Positions 1 through 9,598 are shown, numbered from the stretch's first letter. The stretch is 64,000 nt of DNA from Thiothrix winogradskyi (GCF_021650935.1 NZ_CP091244.1:496001-560000), one strand, 5' to 3'. Numbers and translations are program-made. Notes: a model not told the origin generated them from the sequence alone.

Positions 1-1300
1 GATGGGTTTGTTGCACTTGCGCATAAATCCATCCCGACAACGCCCAGAAACGCGCAAACGGCGCATCCCCCAGCAACAACGGCAAGGTATGTGCAAACCG
101 CCCGGAATTGGCGATCATGTCCCAATAGCGGGCAAAGCGATTCATCTGCTGCATGGTGTCGAAATCCACCCGATCGGTGCGCAAAATGTTGTACGGCGGT
201 TGCGGGTTATACACCATTCCAAATGCCTCGGTGTGGCGAATAATCGGCGTACCGCGTAAACGTTTGAGGATGCCTACTTGAATTTCATGCGGATTCAATG
301 CCATCAAACGGTCAAAACCCGCCCCAAAACTCGGCAAATCCTCCCCCGGTAATCCAAAAATCAGATCGGTGTGCAAATGCGCGGTGGAATGTTCCCGCAA
401 CCAACGGATATTCTCTGCGGACTTCGCATTATCTTGCTTACGGCTAATCAGCGCCTGCACTTCCGGGTTAAAGGTTTGGATGCCAATCTCAAACTGCAAA
501 GAACCCGGCGGGAAACGGGTAATCCGTTCTTTAAGCGCATCCGGCAAATGATCGGGAATCAGCTCAAAATGCAAAAACGTTTCCGCGTCCAAACGTTCCA
601 AAAAAAAGTCCAAAATAGCTACCGTCGTGGCAATTTTCAAATTGAAGGTACGATCCACAAAACGAAACTGACGCAAGCCCCGCTGCCACAGCCGATCCAT
701 TTCCGCCAAAAAGCCCTGCAAAGCAAACGGCAAGGCGGTTTTATCCAAGGCAGACAGGCAAAACTCACATTTGAACGGACACCCGCGTGACGCTTCCACG
801 TAAATCGAGCGCGTCGCCAAATCATCTTCCGTGTATTGCGTGTACGGTAGCGCCAACTGTGACAATGGCACTTGCTCACCGGCAATAATTTTGTTCAAGG
901 GCTTTTGCCCATTCAACAACTGCCCACACAACTGCCGGAAACTCACCTCACCCGCCCCAGTAATCACGTAATCCGCCTGCTGCACAATCGCCTGTTGCGC
1001 GGTTTCATAACTGACTTCCGGGCCACCCAACACAATCACCACCTCAGGGGCGAGTGCTTTGAGTACCGCCACTAAAGCGGTGGTTTCGGTGATATTCCAG
1101 ATATACACTCCCAGACCAATGATACGCGGCTGACAGATCAATAATTGCTCAGCAATATCCAAGGGGCGCATAGCGATCGTAAATTCCATGATTTTTGTTT
1201 GCGCCTGCCACTCCCCCTGATTGGCTAATAAGTAGCGCAAACCCAATGAGGCATGGGTGTAGCGGGCATTCAATGTGCCAATAATAATATCATCAACCAT
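1..1300 (-). CDS. B12-binding-domain radical SAM protein (partial, 3' end off window)
   Basis: Read on the minus strand from ATG at 1300; the frame is open to the window edge, giving 433 residues with no stop. Residues 1-140 look like a cobalamin-binding Rossmann domain (GLGVYIWNITE, VLGGPEVSYE, YVITGAGE). It is followed by a radical SAM cluster motif SRGCPFKCEFC, with Cys174, Cys178 and Cys181 forming CxxxCxxC for the 4Fe-4S cluster that cleaves S-adenosylmethionine. The arrangement matches the family annotated as B12-binding domain-containing radical SAM protein with a C-terminal DUF4080. The substrate is not known for most members and I cannot assign one. It is divergent from the 3D-domain gene, with a 374-bp AT-rich gap between them. 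Confidence 0.88.
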   Translation of the reverse strand, partial: MVDDIIIGTLNARYTHASLGLRYLLANQGEWQAQTKIMEFTIAMRPLDIAEQLLICQPRIIGLGVYIWNITETTALVAVLKALAPEVVIVLGGPEVSYETAQQAIVQQADYVITGAGEVSFRQLCGQLLNGQKPLNKIIAGEQVPLSQLALPYTQYTEDDLATRSIYVEASRGCPFKCEFCLSALDKTALPFALQGFLAEMDRLWQRGLRQFRFVDRTFNLKIATTVAILDFFLERLDAETFLHFELIPDHLPDALKERITRFPPGSLQFEIGIQTFNPEVQALISRKQDNAKSAENIRWLREHSTAHLHTDLIFGLPGEDLPSFGAGFDRLMALNPHEIQVGILKRLRGTPIIRHTEAFGMVYNPQPPYNILRTDRVDFDTMQQMNRFARYWDMIANSGRFAHTLPLLLGDAPFARFWALSGWIYAQVQQTH

Positions 1301-1674
1301 AAGAAAAATCTCATTTAACCTATTTAAACACCTAATCAATTAACGATAAATATAACAATATTTTTCAAGCCTTTGTTTAACATGCTGCATAAATGATAAT
1401 TATTGATAAATTTAATTAACCAACCAACTTTTTACAAGGAAAAAATGACAACACACTGTCTCTAATATACACTCTACTGCCTTATACCATGTTGTTATAT
1501 GGATACAGTGAAGTTGATTAGTGTCGCCAATCATTTGTCCCTGCAAAACATACCGTTTGTCAGTCGTCCAACAAAACATTCTTCATTAGAATATATTGAT
1601 ATGCTAATCTATTCTTTAATCTTTCGATCAACTTTACTGAAATTTCTTTTTAAATTAAAACCTTAGGTTAATTT
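1301..1674. other. AT-rich divergent intergenic region
   Basis: This 374-bp gap separates the divergent radical SAM gene and the 3D-domain gene. It is markedly AT-rich and presumably holds the promoters of both. I see no open frame with protein-like composition, no tRNA-like fold and no clear sigma-70 hexamer pair at good spacing. Confidence 0.6.
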
Positions 1675-2079
1675 ATGTTTACTGTAAAACGTCTCCTGAC
1701 AGTGGTTTTTCTAACCATTAGCGTGGTTGGAACCGCCTCGGCTGGGCAGAAACGGCCGAACAGCCTTCATGTAACCGCTACCGCTTATAACTCAGTTCCT
1801 GCACAAACTGACAGTACTCCAGACATCGCCGCATGGGGCGACCGCCTAATACCTGGCATGAAAGCCATCGCTATTTCCAGAGATCTATTGAAAAAGCATG
1901 GTCTTAGCTACGGTGACAGGGTAAAAATCAAGAGCCACGATGGTGAATACCTCGATGGCGAATACATCGTTTTAGACAAAATGAACTCACGCTGGCGCAA
2001 AAAAATCGACATTTACATGGGGAAAGATGTGCGCGAAGCAAAACGTTGGGGAAAACGCAAAGTGAGTATTCACTGGTAA
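1675..2079 (+). CDS. Secreted 3D (Asp-Asp-Asp) domain protein
   Basis: This 134-residue protein has a clear Sec signal peptide: a basic start (MFTVKRLL), a hydrophobic core and a likely cut after GTASA at residue 23. The mature part is a single 3D domain, the double-psi beta-barrel found in MltA-type lytic transglycosylases and Sps/Rpf-like cell-wall proteins. The TAYNS start, AAWGDRL, LSYGDRVKI and DIYMGKDVREAKRWG blocks are all visible. It is probably periplasmic and concerned with the cell wall. It lacks any accessory peptidoglycan-binding module, so the catalytic role is unproven. It stands alone, with a rho-independent terminator just downstream. Confidence 0.8.
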   Translation: MFTVKRLLTVVFLTISVVGTASAGQKRPNSLHVTATAYNSVPAQTDSTPDIAAWGDRLIPGMKAIAISRDLLKKHGLSYGDRVKIKSHDGEYLDGEYIVLDKMNSRWRKKIDIYMGKDVREAKRWGKRKVSIHW

Positions 2080-2105
2080 TAAACCTCCCGATCGAAGGAT
2101 TTCTC

Positions 2106-2133
2106 AAAGCCCGCACCTATCGCGGGCTTTTTT
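2106..2133 (+). terminator. Rho-independent terminator after the 3D-domain gene
   Basis: A perfect 9-bp stem, AAAGCCCGC (2106-2114) with GCGGGCTTT (2122-2130), has a 7-nt loop and runs into six T residues (2128-2133). It lies 27 bp after the stop codon. Confidence 0.9.
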
Positions 2134-2162
2134 CTTAGCAAACAAACGCTTATTATGCGCCC

Positions 2163-3353
2163 ATGCAAACTCCAGAAACTTATGATGTCGTGATCCTCGG
2201 TGCTGGTGCAGCGGGGTTAATGTGTGCAGCAACAGCCGGAAAACGTGGGCGGCGCGTGCTATTGCTCGACAAAGCCGACAAGATTGGCAAAAAAATCCTC
2301 ATTTCCGGCGGCGGGCGTTGTAATTTTACCAATCTGCACGTCAACCCCGGCGCTTATTTGTCGCAGAATCCCCACTTTTGCAAGTCGGCACTAGCACGAT
2401 ACACCCCACACGACTTCCTCGATTTGATGCGCCAATACCACTTAAGCTGGCATGAAAAAACCTTAGGGCAACTGTTTTGTGACCAAAAAGCCCCTGCGAT
2501 TGTGGATATGTTGTGGACAGAATGCCAAGAAGCGGGTGTCACCTTACGCCTGAATACCGAAGTAACCCATACGCATCGGGAAGCAGCACACTTCCACCTG
2601 CAAACGACGCACGGCGTCGTGCAATCCACCTCATTGGTAATTGCTACCGGCGGACCGTCAATTCCCCGCATGGGTGCGACGGATTTCGGCATCCACATCG
2701 CCAAGCAGTTTGGTTTGAAAAATATCCCATTTTCCCCTGCACTCGTGCCATTCACCGTTGACCAAACTCTGTTGGATGGTTTATTCGCGGGTTTGGCAGG
2801 CGTTAGCACACCTGTAGCAGTCAGTTGCGGGGAAGGTTATTTCCGCGAACAGATGTTGTTTACCCATCGGGGTTTGAGTGGCCCTGCAATGTTGCAGATT
2901 TCATCGTATTGGCAAAAGGGCGCAGCAGTACAGATTGATTTGCTGCCGGGGCAGGATGCTTACGCTTGGCTGCAAACCTTACAAAAGCAACGCCCGAAAG
3001 CAGAACTGAAAACCGTATTAGCCGAAGTGTTACCCAACAGATTAGCGCAACGTTTATGCGAAACCCTGTTTCCTAACCGTCCCTTGGGGCAATACGGTGA
3101 CAAATTGCTCCAGTCGATTGCCACGCAATTACATGCATGGGAATTAACGCCCGCAGGAACAGAAGGAATGCGTACTGCTGAAGTGAGTTTGGGTGGGGTA
3201 GATACCCGCGAATTATCGTCTAAAACGCTGGAAGCCCGCAAAGTGCCGGGGCTGTATTTCATCGGTGAAACCGTGGATGTCACCGGCTGGCTAGGCGGGT
3301 ATAACTTTCAGTGGGCGTGGGCTTCGGGTTGGTGTGCGGGGCAATATGCCTAA
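2163..3353 (+). CDS. HI0933/YhiN (BaiN-like) family FAD-dependent oxidoreductase
   Basis: This 396-residue flavoprotein has an N-terminal dinucleotide-binding fold (VVILGAGAAGLMCA, residues 9-22). The family signature ISGGGRCNFTN follows near residue 50. The C-terminal FAD-contacting block has IGETVDVTGWLGGYNFQWA. Length and motif order fit the HI0933/YhiN family, which includes the clostridial bile-acid reductase BaiN. For most members the substrate is unknown, so only a generic redox role is assigned. It is cytosolic, with no signal peptide. It converges with the TusE-like gene, and only 17 bp separate the two stops. Confidence 0.88.
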   Translation: MQTPETYDVVILGAGAAGLMCAATAGKRGRRVLLLDKADKIGKKILISGGGRCNFTNLHVNPGAYLSQNPHFCKSALARYTPHDFLDLMRQYHLSWHEKTLGQLFCDQKAPAIVDMLWTECQEAGVTLRLNTEVTHTHREAAHFHLQTTHGVVQSTSLVIATGGPSIPRMGATDFGIHIAKQFGLKNIPFSPALVPFTVDQTLLDGLFAGLAGVSTPVAVSCGEGYFREQMLFTHRGLSGPAMLQISSYWQKGAAVQIDLLPGQDAYAWLQTLQKQRPKAELKTVLAEVLPNRLAQRLCETLFPNRPLGQYGDKLLQSIATQLHAWELTPAGTEGMRTAEVSLGGVDTRELSSKTLEARKVPGLYFIGETVDVTGWLGGYNFQWAWASGWCAGQYA

Positions 3354-3370
3354 CCCCGCACGCCCAAACA

Positions 3371-3670
3371 TTACACGCAGCCGGTAGGCTTCGGTAAACC
3401 GCCGTATTTGGTAATCGGCTTCATTGGGCCGGTTTTCCATTGCGCAAACAGGACTTTTTGATCCATATTGACGAACTTAGAAAACTTGCGGATCGGTGGT
3501 ACAACAGCTTGATCTTCGTAATACTCACGCGCTTTCAGGATCTGTTCCCATTTCTCATCGGTCAGCTCGACACCATCAGCTTCTGCCATCGCCTTACCGA
3601 TTTCAGGGGTCCAAGCATCCATGCTCAGCAAATAACCATCGCCATCGCGTGCTGGGATTTCTACGTTCAT
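3371..3670 (-). CDS. TusE/DsrC-family sulfur carrier protein, TusE-type (single C-terminal Cys)
   Basis: This 99-residue protein ends in the family tail GLPKPTGCV, with the penultimate Cys98 as the sulfur-carrying residue. DsrC proper has a second cysteine ten residues upstream, in the context KQACKYAGLPKP. Here the aligned stretch is KPITKYGGLPKP, with Thr at that place. Only the TusE-type cysteine is kept, so the protein should carry persulfide rather than form the DsrC intramolecular disulfide or trisulfide. It may serve tRNA 2-thiouridylation (TusE) or sulfur trafficking in a sulfur oxidiser. A strong GAGGAGA ribosome site lies before the ATG at 3670. It is monocistronic in this window. 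Confidence 0.85.
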   Translation of the reverse strand: MNVEIPARDGDGYLLSMDAWTPEIGKAMAEADGVELTDEKWEQILKAREYYEDQAVVPPIRKFSKFVNMDQKVLFAQWKTGPMKPITKYGGLPKPTGCV

Positions 3671-3776
3671 TGTTTAGGTCTCCTCAAATTGCCTAGTAAT
3701 TTAGTAGGGTATTTTACTGATAAAGGGGCAGTGTCTGTCAATACTCACACTGGCTATAAGCAATTAGGGTGTTGCA

Positions 3777-4838
3777 CTAATTACCTGAATCGCGGCGCAT
3801 TTTGGCAAAATCCAACATCCGCTGGGTTGAGCGCAAGGCTTTCACCCGCACGCTCTCTTCGACAAAAATCTCATTGCCCCCGGTCTCCAAGACAGTCAAC
3901 AGATTGTGTAAGCCATTCATCGCCATCCACGGGCAATGGGCGCAGCTTTTGCAAGTTGCTCCCTCACCCATAGTGGGGGCAGCAATGAATTCCTTATCGG
4001 GTGCTGCCTGCTGCATCTTGTAGAAAATCCCGCTGTCGGTTGCCACAATAAAACGCTTATGCGGCAAGGTTTGCGCGGCTTTAATCAATTGCGAGGTGGA
4101 ACCGACCGCATCCGCCAAACGAATAATTTCTTCCGGTGATTCGGGGTGTACCAGCACACCCGCGTCGGGATACTTATCAAGCATCTCCCCCAGCGCCCGA
4201 AACTTGAATTCGTCATGCACCACACAAGCGGCTTGCCACAACAACATATCCGCCCCGGTCAAGCGCTGAATATAACGCCCCAAATGCTTGTCGGGTGCCC
4301 AGAGAATTTTCTTACCCTGCTCATCCAGCCATGTGACCAAATCGACCGCAATACTCGACGTGACCACGTAATCAGCACGTGCTTTCACCTCTGCACTGGT
4401 GTTGGAATAAACTACCACGGTACGGTCAGGGTGTTCGTCACAAAACGCGATAAACTGGTCGGCAGGGCATTCCAAATCCAAGGAACATTCGGCTTCCAGC
4501 GTTGGCATCAACACGCGCTTTTCTGGATTGAGAATTTTGGCGGTTTCGCCCATGAAACGCACCCCTGCCACGATCAGGGTTTTTGCTGGGTGTTCATTGC
4601 CAAAGCGTGCCATGTCCAATGAGTCGGAGACGTAACCGCCGGTTTCTTCAGCCAATTCTTGCAAGTCACGTTCGACGTAGTAATGCGCCACCAATACCGC
4701 GTCTTGCTCCTTGAGTTTTTGTTTGATTTGCTCCTTAACCCGCACTTTTTGCTCAGGGCTATAGCGCGGATTCAGCGCCTCAATGTGTGCGGTGAGCGGC
4801 ACCTTGATAACGGGAATGGTAATGGCTTTATTGGTCAT
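3777..4838 (-). CDS. nadA: Quinolinate synthase NadA
   Basis: NadA condenses iminoaspartate with dihydroxyacetone phosphate to quinolinate in de novo NAD synthesis. The 353-residue product shows VAHYYVERDLQELAEETGG, the VAGVRFMGETAKILNP block, ECSLDLECPAD and the C-terminal CKSCAHCPWMAMN (CxxCxxC) stretch that supplies a ligand of the 4Fe-4S cluster. I start at ATG 4838 (MTNKAITIP), which gives the usual length. The longer frame to 5075 would overlap the amidase gene and adds unrelated residues. The amidase stop is 37 bp upstream on the same strand, so the two are probably co-transcribed. Confidence 0.96.
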   Translation of the reverse strand: MTNKAITIPVIKVPLTAHIEALNPRYSPEQKVRVKEQIKQKLKEQDAVLVAHYYVERDLQELAEETGGYVSDSLDMARFGNEHPAKTLIVAGVRFMGETAKILNPEKRVLMPTLEAECSLDLECPADQFIAFCDEHPDRTVVVYSNTSAEVKARADYVVTSSIAVDLVTWLDEQGKKILWAPDKHLGRYIQRLTGADMLLWQAACVVHDEFKFRALGEMLDKYPDAGVLVHPESPEEIIRLADAVGSTSQLIKAAQTLPHKRFIVATDSGIFYKMQQAAPDKEFIAAPTMGEGATCKSCAHCPWMAMNGLHNLLTVLETGGNEIFVEESVRVKALRSTQRMLDFAKMRRDSGN

Positions 4839-4875
4839 TTTACGCTTATCCACTGGCAGGCAACTGCCAGAATGC

Positions 4876-6105
4876 TCAGGTATTGGCTCGCCCGTTATCC
4901 GCATACGCAACCTGGTAGCGCTTGACCCCTTGGAACATTGCACTAGCCAGCTTCTGTTGGTATTCAGCAGTACGCAGGCGCTTTTCTTCCGCCGGATTGC
5001 TGATAAAAGCGGTTTCGACCAACATCGACGGAATATCCGGTGAGCGTAACACCACAAAGCGGGCGCTTTCAACACGGCGGCGCAAAGGGTTATTCACCTT
5101 GGCGAGTTCGTTCAATACCCCTTTTGCCAAACTGAGGCTGCGATCCATCATGGCATTTTGACTCAAATCGAGCAGCACGGAGGCAATTTTGTCGCTGGTA
5201 TGACGCACGCCGAATTTTAATTCGTAAGAGTTTTCGCTTTCTGCCAGTAAACGCGCTGCCTCACTGGATGCACCATTTTCAGACAGAATATAAACCGAAG
5301 AGCCGCTTACCCGTGTGCTGGGGTTCGCATCTGCGTGTACCGAAATAAATAAATCCGCTTTGTATTTGTGCGCAATATCCATGCGTTCGCGCAGTGGGAT
5401 GAATTTATCACCGTCACGGGTGAGAATCGCCTTCATGCCCTTTTCGCGGTCAATCCGTGCTTTGAGTTTGCGGGCAACTTGCAACACCACGTCTTTTTCC
5501 AACGTCCCGTTAGCGCCAACTGCACCGGGGTCTTTACCACCATGACCGGGGTCGATCACCACAATAAACTTACCTTTGGATGGTTCGGTTGTCGCCGGTT
5601 TCTCCAGTTGCTTCGATTCTTCCGCAGACTTTTTAGGGGGTTTCGACTTACCGCTGCCGCTACTGCCTTTACCAGTGGGGTTGAGGCTGACGGTCAGCAC
5701 ATGGCTGTTGCCTTCTGCGGTTAATGAGGACTTGACCGCGACTTGTTCCGCCACGTCTAACACCACCCGCAAACTGCCATCCTCACGATCAGAGTAACGA
5801 ATACCGGTAATCGGCTTGCGGTCATGCGCACCCTGCTTCAGCTTGCCTTGCATCGTAGTATTTTTTAAGTCAATGACCACGCGATCCGGCTTGTCTAGGG
5901 TGAAAACCTTGTAGGCAATCGGTGCATCTAATTGCAGCAGGAAATTCAATTTATCGGCTGTCCCGCTCAGGTTTGCTCCGGTTAAGTGCCCAGCGACGGC
6001 TTCAGCAGCCAATGCTTGTACGCTATTGAATCCGCTGGCGACTGCCCCGGCGAGTGCACCTAATTTCAGAATAAAACTTCTGCGGCTCAATTTTTTGCTA
6101 TTCAT
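4876..6105 (-). CDS. amiC: N-acetylmuramoyl-L-alanine amidase, AmiC/AmiB type, Tat-exported
   Basis: This zinc amidase cuts peptide stems from glycan strands during daughter-cell separation. The N-terminus LSRRSFILKL (twin Arg 8-9) followed by a weakly hydrophobic stretch ending VQALA is a Tat signal, as in AmiC. Residues of about 45-145 form an AMIN domain that targets the septum. A Ser/Lys/Pro-rich linker follows. The amidase_3 domain (about 180-400) shows VVIDPGHGGKDPGAVG, LFISVHADAN and MLVETAFISNP, which hold the zinc ligands and catalytic Glu. The order nnr-tsaE-amidase matches yjeF-yjeE-amiB of enterobacteria, so orthology to AmiB is equally possible; the Tat signal favours the AmiC name. 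Confidence 0.92.
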   Translation of the reverse strand: MNSKKLSRRSFILKLGALAGAVASGFNSVQALAAEAVAGHLTGANLSGTADKLNFLLQLDAPIAYKVFTLDKPDRVVIDLKNTTMQGKLKQGAHDRKPITGIRYSDREDGSLRVVLDVAEQVAVKSSLTAEGNSHVLTVSLNPTGKGSSGSGKSKPPKKSAEESKQLEKPATTEPSKGKFIVVIDPGHGGKDPGAVGANGTLEKDVVLQVARKLKARIDREKGMKAILTRDGDKFIPLRERMDIAHKYKADLFISVHADANPSTRVSGSSVYILSENGASSEAARLLAESENSYELKFGVRHTSDKIASVLLDLSQNAMMDRSLSLAKGVLNELAKVNNPLRRRVESARFVVLRSPDIPSMLVETAFISNPAEEKRLRTAEYQQKLASAMFQGVKRYQVAYADNGRANT

Positions 6106-6209
6106 TGATCGGTTCGCAATGGGTGGAAAAACGTATCTTAGTTATAAGTATTAATACAGAGTGGCTCACTTTTCAAGTGAATTTTTACCAATACGTGCCA
6201 ATATCATGA

Positions 6210-6638
6210 TTATAAACGACTAAACTCTTCCAAAAAAATTTCACGCGCCTCACCGCAGTAGCGGAGGTGGACGCGCAAATCTGCTTCCGGCAAGACCCCA
6301 GCCGCTTTTTCAGGCCATTCGACGAGACAGAGTGCATCCGGGCGCAAATAATCGCGGATGCCCATGTATTCCAACTCCTCTGGTTCAGCTAAACGGTACA
6401 GATCGAAGTGGAAAATGTCGCGCCCCGCCAGATGATAGGGTTCGACTAGAGTATAAGTGGGGCTTTTGACATTGCCGGTATGCCCTAATGCACGTAACAA
6501 GCCGCGTACCAGTGTGGTTTTGCCAGCTCCCAAATCACCGTGCAGGGTAATCAAGCCACCGTTAGGAAATTGCTGTGCCACGTTTGCGCCCAGTGCGAGC
6601 ATCGCGGCTTCGTCGTCTACCCGTTGCCAATTGTTCAT
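6210..6638 (-). CDS. tsaE: tRNA threonylcarbamoyladenosine biosynthesis ATPase TsaE
   Basis: TsaE is the small ATPase that drives turnover of the TsaBD complex making t6A37 in ANN-decoding tRNAs. The 142-residue product has a Walker A motif GDLGAGKTTLVRGLLRALG and the family blocks SPTYTLVEPY, HFDLYRL and LVEWPEKA. Its start at 6638 overlaps the stop of nnr by four bases, which indicates translational coupling. A 104-bp gap with no gene separates it from the downstream amidase. Confidence 0.95.
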   Translation of the reverse strand: MNNWQRVDDEAAMLALGANVAQQFPNGGLITLHGDLGAGKTTLVRGLLRALGHTGNVKSPTYTLVEPYHLAGRDIFHFDLYRLAEPEELEYMGIRDYLRPDALCLVEWPEKAAGVLPEADLRVHLRYCGEAREIFLEEFSRL

Positions 6639-8125
6639 GTATTAAGTGCTTCCCGTAAATGTGCAATGAGGTCGCTTGCCAGCAAACCGCGCTCACCACC
6701 GTCAACGGCGGCAAGATCGGCAGCGTGCGCGTGTAGCCAGACACCCGTTTCGGCGGCTGCGACCAAACCCAAACCTTGTGCCAGCAACGCCGTAATAATA
6801 CCCGTCAGCGCATCACCCATGCCACCGGAGGCCATGCCGGGGTTGCCTGCGGGGCAAATGGCAATACCTTGCGTGCTGGCGATGAGTGTGCCAGCGCCTT
6901 TGAGTACGATAACGCCACCGTATTCGTGCTGCAAGCGGCGGGCAGCGGCAATACGGTCGTATTCGACACTGGGCGTGTCGCTGGCAAGTAAACGCGCCGC
7001 TTCACCGGGGTGTGGGGTCAGAATCCAATCATCGCGCTGGCTGCGGGTTTGCGCGAGCAGGTTAAGCGCATCGGCATCCAACACTTTGGGCGGCGTAGCC
7101 TGTTGGATGAGAGTAAGCAATTGGCGTGACCATGCGCTTTGCGCCAAACCGGGACCAATACCGATAGCATCCATACGCGCCAACAACGAGCGTAACCCAG
7201 CGGGGGAATCGACTGCGTGCACCATGAGTTCCGGGCGATGCAGATTGAGAAACGCAGCATGATCGGGATGGGTGGCAATGGAAACCAAACCACTCCCTGC
7301 GCGTAAAGCCGCTTCCCCCGCCAGCCGAATCGCGCCACTCATACCGGGTGCGCCACCAATTAACAGGCTATGTCCGCAATGACCTTTGTGGGCAGAACGG
7401 CGGCGAGGTGGCAAGTGTTCGCGCAGGGTGTGTTGACCGAGTAAATGCATGGCAGTGGGAACGTGAGCATATACCGCATCCGGCACATCCAGACGCGCAA
7501 ACTGCAATATGCCGCCATAATCGCGGGCAGTGCCGGTGAACAACCCCGCTTTCCAGCCAATGTAAGTGACCGTCATGCTGGCAAACACCGCATCACCACA
7601 AGGCTGGCCGGTATCAGCCTGTAAACCGGAGGGAATATCAACTGCAACAACCGGGGCATGTTGCCGGTTGAGCAAAGCGATAGCACTGGCGTAAGCACCG
7701 CTGACCGGACGATCCAAACCGGTGCCGAGCAGAGCATCGACCATGACATCGGCTAATGGGAGCTGATCGGCAAAGGCTTCGACGTTTCCACCAGCCGCGA
7801 GAAAATCCTGACAGGCTTGCTGAGCAGCGCCTTGCAAACGGGTACTATCCACCAATGACAGCAGCCTCACCTGCCAACCAGCTTGCAACGCCAGACGGGC
7901 GATGACGTAACCATCCCCGCCATTATTTCCACTGCCGCACAACACCACAACGGAGCGGCTGGCAGACCAGTGCTGGCGGATGCATTCAAAAGTAGCTTGC
8001 CCCGCACGGGTCATCAGGGTGTAGGCAGGAATGCCATAGTGCTGAATGGCGATTTGATCAAGCTGCCGGACTTGGGCTGCGGAATAGACCCGGTGTTCGA
8101 CAGCCATCATCCCCGATGCACTCAC
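6635..8125 (-). CDS. nnr: Bifunctional NAD(P)H-hydrate epimerase/dehydratase Nnr
   Basis: This 496-residue enzyme repairs hydrated NAD(P)H. The N-terminal half (about 10-215, YjeF_N) is the epimerase, with VVLCGSGNNGGDGYVIAR and the AVDIPSGLQADTG block. The C-terminal half (about 230-490) is the ADP/ATP-dependent dehydratase of ribokinase fold, with HSLLIGGAPGMSGA and the phosphate-binding GNPGMASGGMGDALTGII. It is the first gene of the nnr-tsaE-amidase-nadA run. The extreme N-terminus has ATG codons at 8125 and at residues 6 and 7; which is used is uncertain by a few residues. Confidence 0.95.
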   Translation of the reverse strand: MSASGMMAVEHRVYSAAQVRQLDQIAIQHYGIPAYTLMTRAGQATFECIRQHWSASRSVVVLCGSGNNGGDGYVIARLALQAGWQVRLLSLVDSTRLQGAAQQACQDFLAAGGNVEAFADQLPLADVMVDALLGTGLDRPVSGAYASAIALLNRQHAPVVAVDIPSGLQADTGQPCGDAVFASMTVTYIGWKAGLFTGTARDYGGILQFARLDVPDAVYAHVPTAMHLLGQHTLREHLPPRRRSAHKGHCGHSLLIGGAPGMSGAIRLAGEAALRAGSGLVSIATHPDHAAFLNLHRPELMVHAVDSPAGLRSLLARMDAIGIGPGLAQSAWSRQLLTLIQQATPPKVLDADALNLLAQTRSQRDDWILTPHPGEAARLLASDTPSVEYDRIAAARRLQHEYGGVIVLKGAGTLIASTQGIAICPAGNPGMASGGMGDALTGIITALLAQGLGLVAAAETGVWLHAHAADLAAVDGGERGLLASDLIAHLREALNT

Positions 8126-8380
8126 TACTTAACTCCAAGCGTTACCAGACACCCTTTCATTGTACTGCGCTACTCACTGGTCAGGATAGTGATGCGCCTA
8201 CATAATAAAGCTCACTTTTTGAGCTTGTCTTTTATTATAAAAAAAATCTATTATTACGAACATAAATTCAACCTAACTAGCGCAATCCCTCACAAGATGC
8301 ACTATATTCTGACTTGGCATTGACAGGGGCGTCACGCCAAGGCGCACTAACACAATGGTTGCAACCCAGAAAATATTTCA

Positions 8381-9598
8381 ATGAATAAGAAAAAAATCAG
8401 CTCATCCTTGCACACGTCACCACTGATCATTCAGGGGCAGATCACGTTCCTCTCGCGGCACGGGGCAACTTGGCTATGGGGGAATGCGTTTGCGGCTACG
8501 CTGTTTGTGCTCCTACGCTGGGTAGAAAGCACAGAAAATATGGCCTTGCTGCTGGTTTGGTTCACCGCCATCTTAGCCATGAATGTGATGCGCTGGCTAT
8601 TTGGACAACAGTTCTTACCCTCGCAACATTATTCCAGTGAAGAATTACAGGTGTTCGGGCAACGTTACCTCATTTACTCAACGCTCATCAGTGCGTTATG
8701 GGGTGTGTCAGGCTTTATCCTCTTCTCATTCGACCCATTGATGCAAGCAGTACATGTGTTGTTACTGGCTGGAGCCATTGTTGCCGCCATGCCGGTATTG
8801 GCGCTTTCCAGCTTGGCGTTATACCTGCAAATCGGCGCAATTCTGTTGCCGATTACGTTGAATTTATTATTGCTGGGCGAAACAGCGCAGCAATCGCTAG
8901 CATTGGCAACTGCCTTACTGGGTATGTTACTGGCGATGGCATCACGCTCGATTACCGGTTTGCTCAATGAGTTGCACAATGCACAGATTCAGGTACAGGA
9001 ACAGGCGCACACCGACCCCGTGACCCAGATTTCTAACCGGCGTTTTTTCGACACTACTTTTAAGATGGAATGGCGTCGTGCCACCCGTGAAGCAAAACCC
9101 TTATCGCTGTTGATGATTGACGTTGATCATTTCAAACGTTACAACGACCGTCACGGGCATCAGGCCGGTGATCAATGCCTGCAAATTATTGCGCAATGCA
9201 TTAAAGCCGTGGCACGCCGTGCATCGGATGTTGTCGCCCGCCACGGCGGCGAAGAATTTGTGATTCTATTACCGGATACACGCCTAGAAGATGCCGCATC
9301 ATTAGCGGAACGGGTCCGCAAAAGCGTGGAAGATCAACGTATACCGCATTCCGATGGGGCAATTCCCCGCATTGTCACGATCAGTATTGGCGTATCCAGT
9401 TGCACCCCCACTACCGCATACGATGCGCAAACCCTACACGATGCCTCCGTGGTTTACCCCGCAATGCTATTGAATGCAGCAGATAGGGCGCTATACCGGG
9501 CTAAACGTAACGGACGTAATCAGATTGCCAAAGAAGGTTGTGGCGAAGGCATCATCAAGCTTCCCGTACCACAAGCAGCAGCAACCCATGCGGCTTAA
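8381..9598 (+). CDS. Membrane-bound GGDEF diguanylate cyclase
   Basis: This 405-residue enzyme should make cyclic di-GMP. Residues of about 30-195 hold five or six hydrophobic helices that form a membrane sensor region I cannot match to a named MASE domain. The GGDEF domain starts near 210 (DPVTQISNRRFFD). It has the active-site loop RHGGEEFVILLPDT, so the A-site is intact (GGEEF). RASD five residues before it is a proper RxxD inhibitory site for product feedback. There is no EAL domain, so it is a synthase only. It is transcribed alone, divergent from nnr across a 255-bp gap. Confidence 0.92.
   Translation: MNKKKISSSLHTSPLIIQGQITFLSRHGATWLWGNAFAATLFVLLRWVESTENMALLLVWFTAILAMNVMRWLFGQQFLPSQHYSSEELQVFGQRYLIYSTLISALWGVSGFILFSFDPLMQAVHVLLLAGAIVAAMPVLALSSLALYLQIGAILLPITLNLLLLGETAQQSLALATALLGMLLAMASRSITGLLNELHNAQIQVQEQAHTDPVTQISNRRFFDTTFKMEWRRATREAKPLSLLMIDVDHFKRYNDRHGHQAGDQCLQIIAQCIKAVARRASDVVARHGGEEFVILLPDTRLEDAASLAERVRKSVEDQRIPHSDGAIPRIVTISIGVSSCTPTTAYDAQTLHDASVVYPAMLLNAADRALYRAKRNGRNQIAKEGCGEGIIKLPVPQAAATHAA

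Noticed and set aside
4838..5075. Extended N-terminus of NadA (79 extra residues)
   Set aside because: Lies inside the amidase gene, is unlike NadA and would give an over-long protein.
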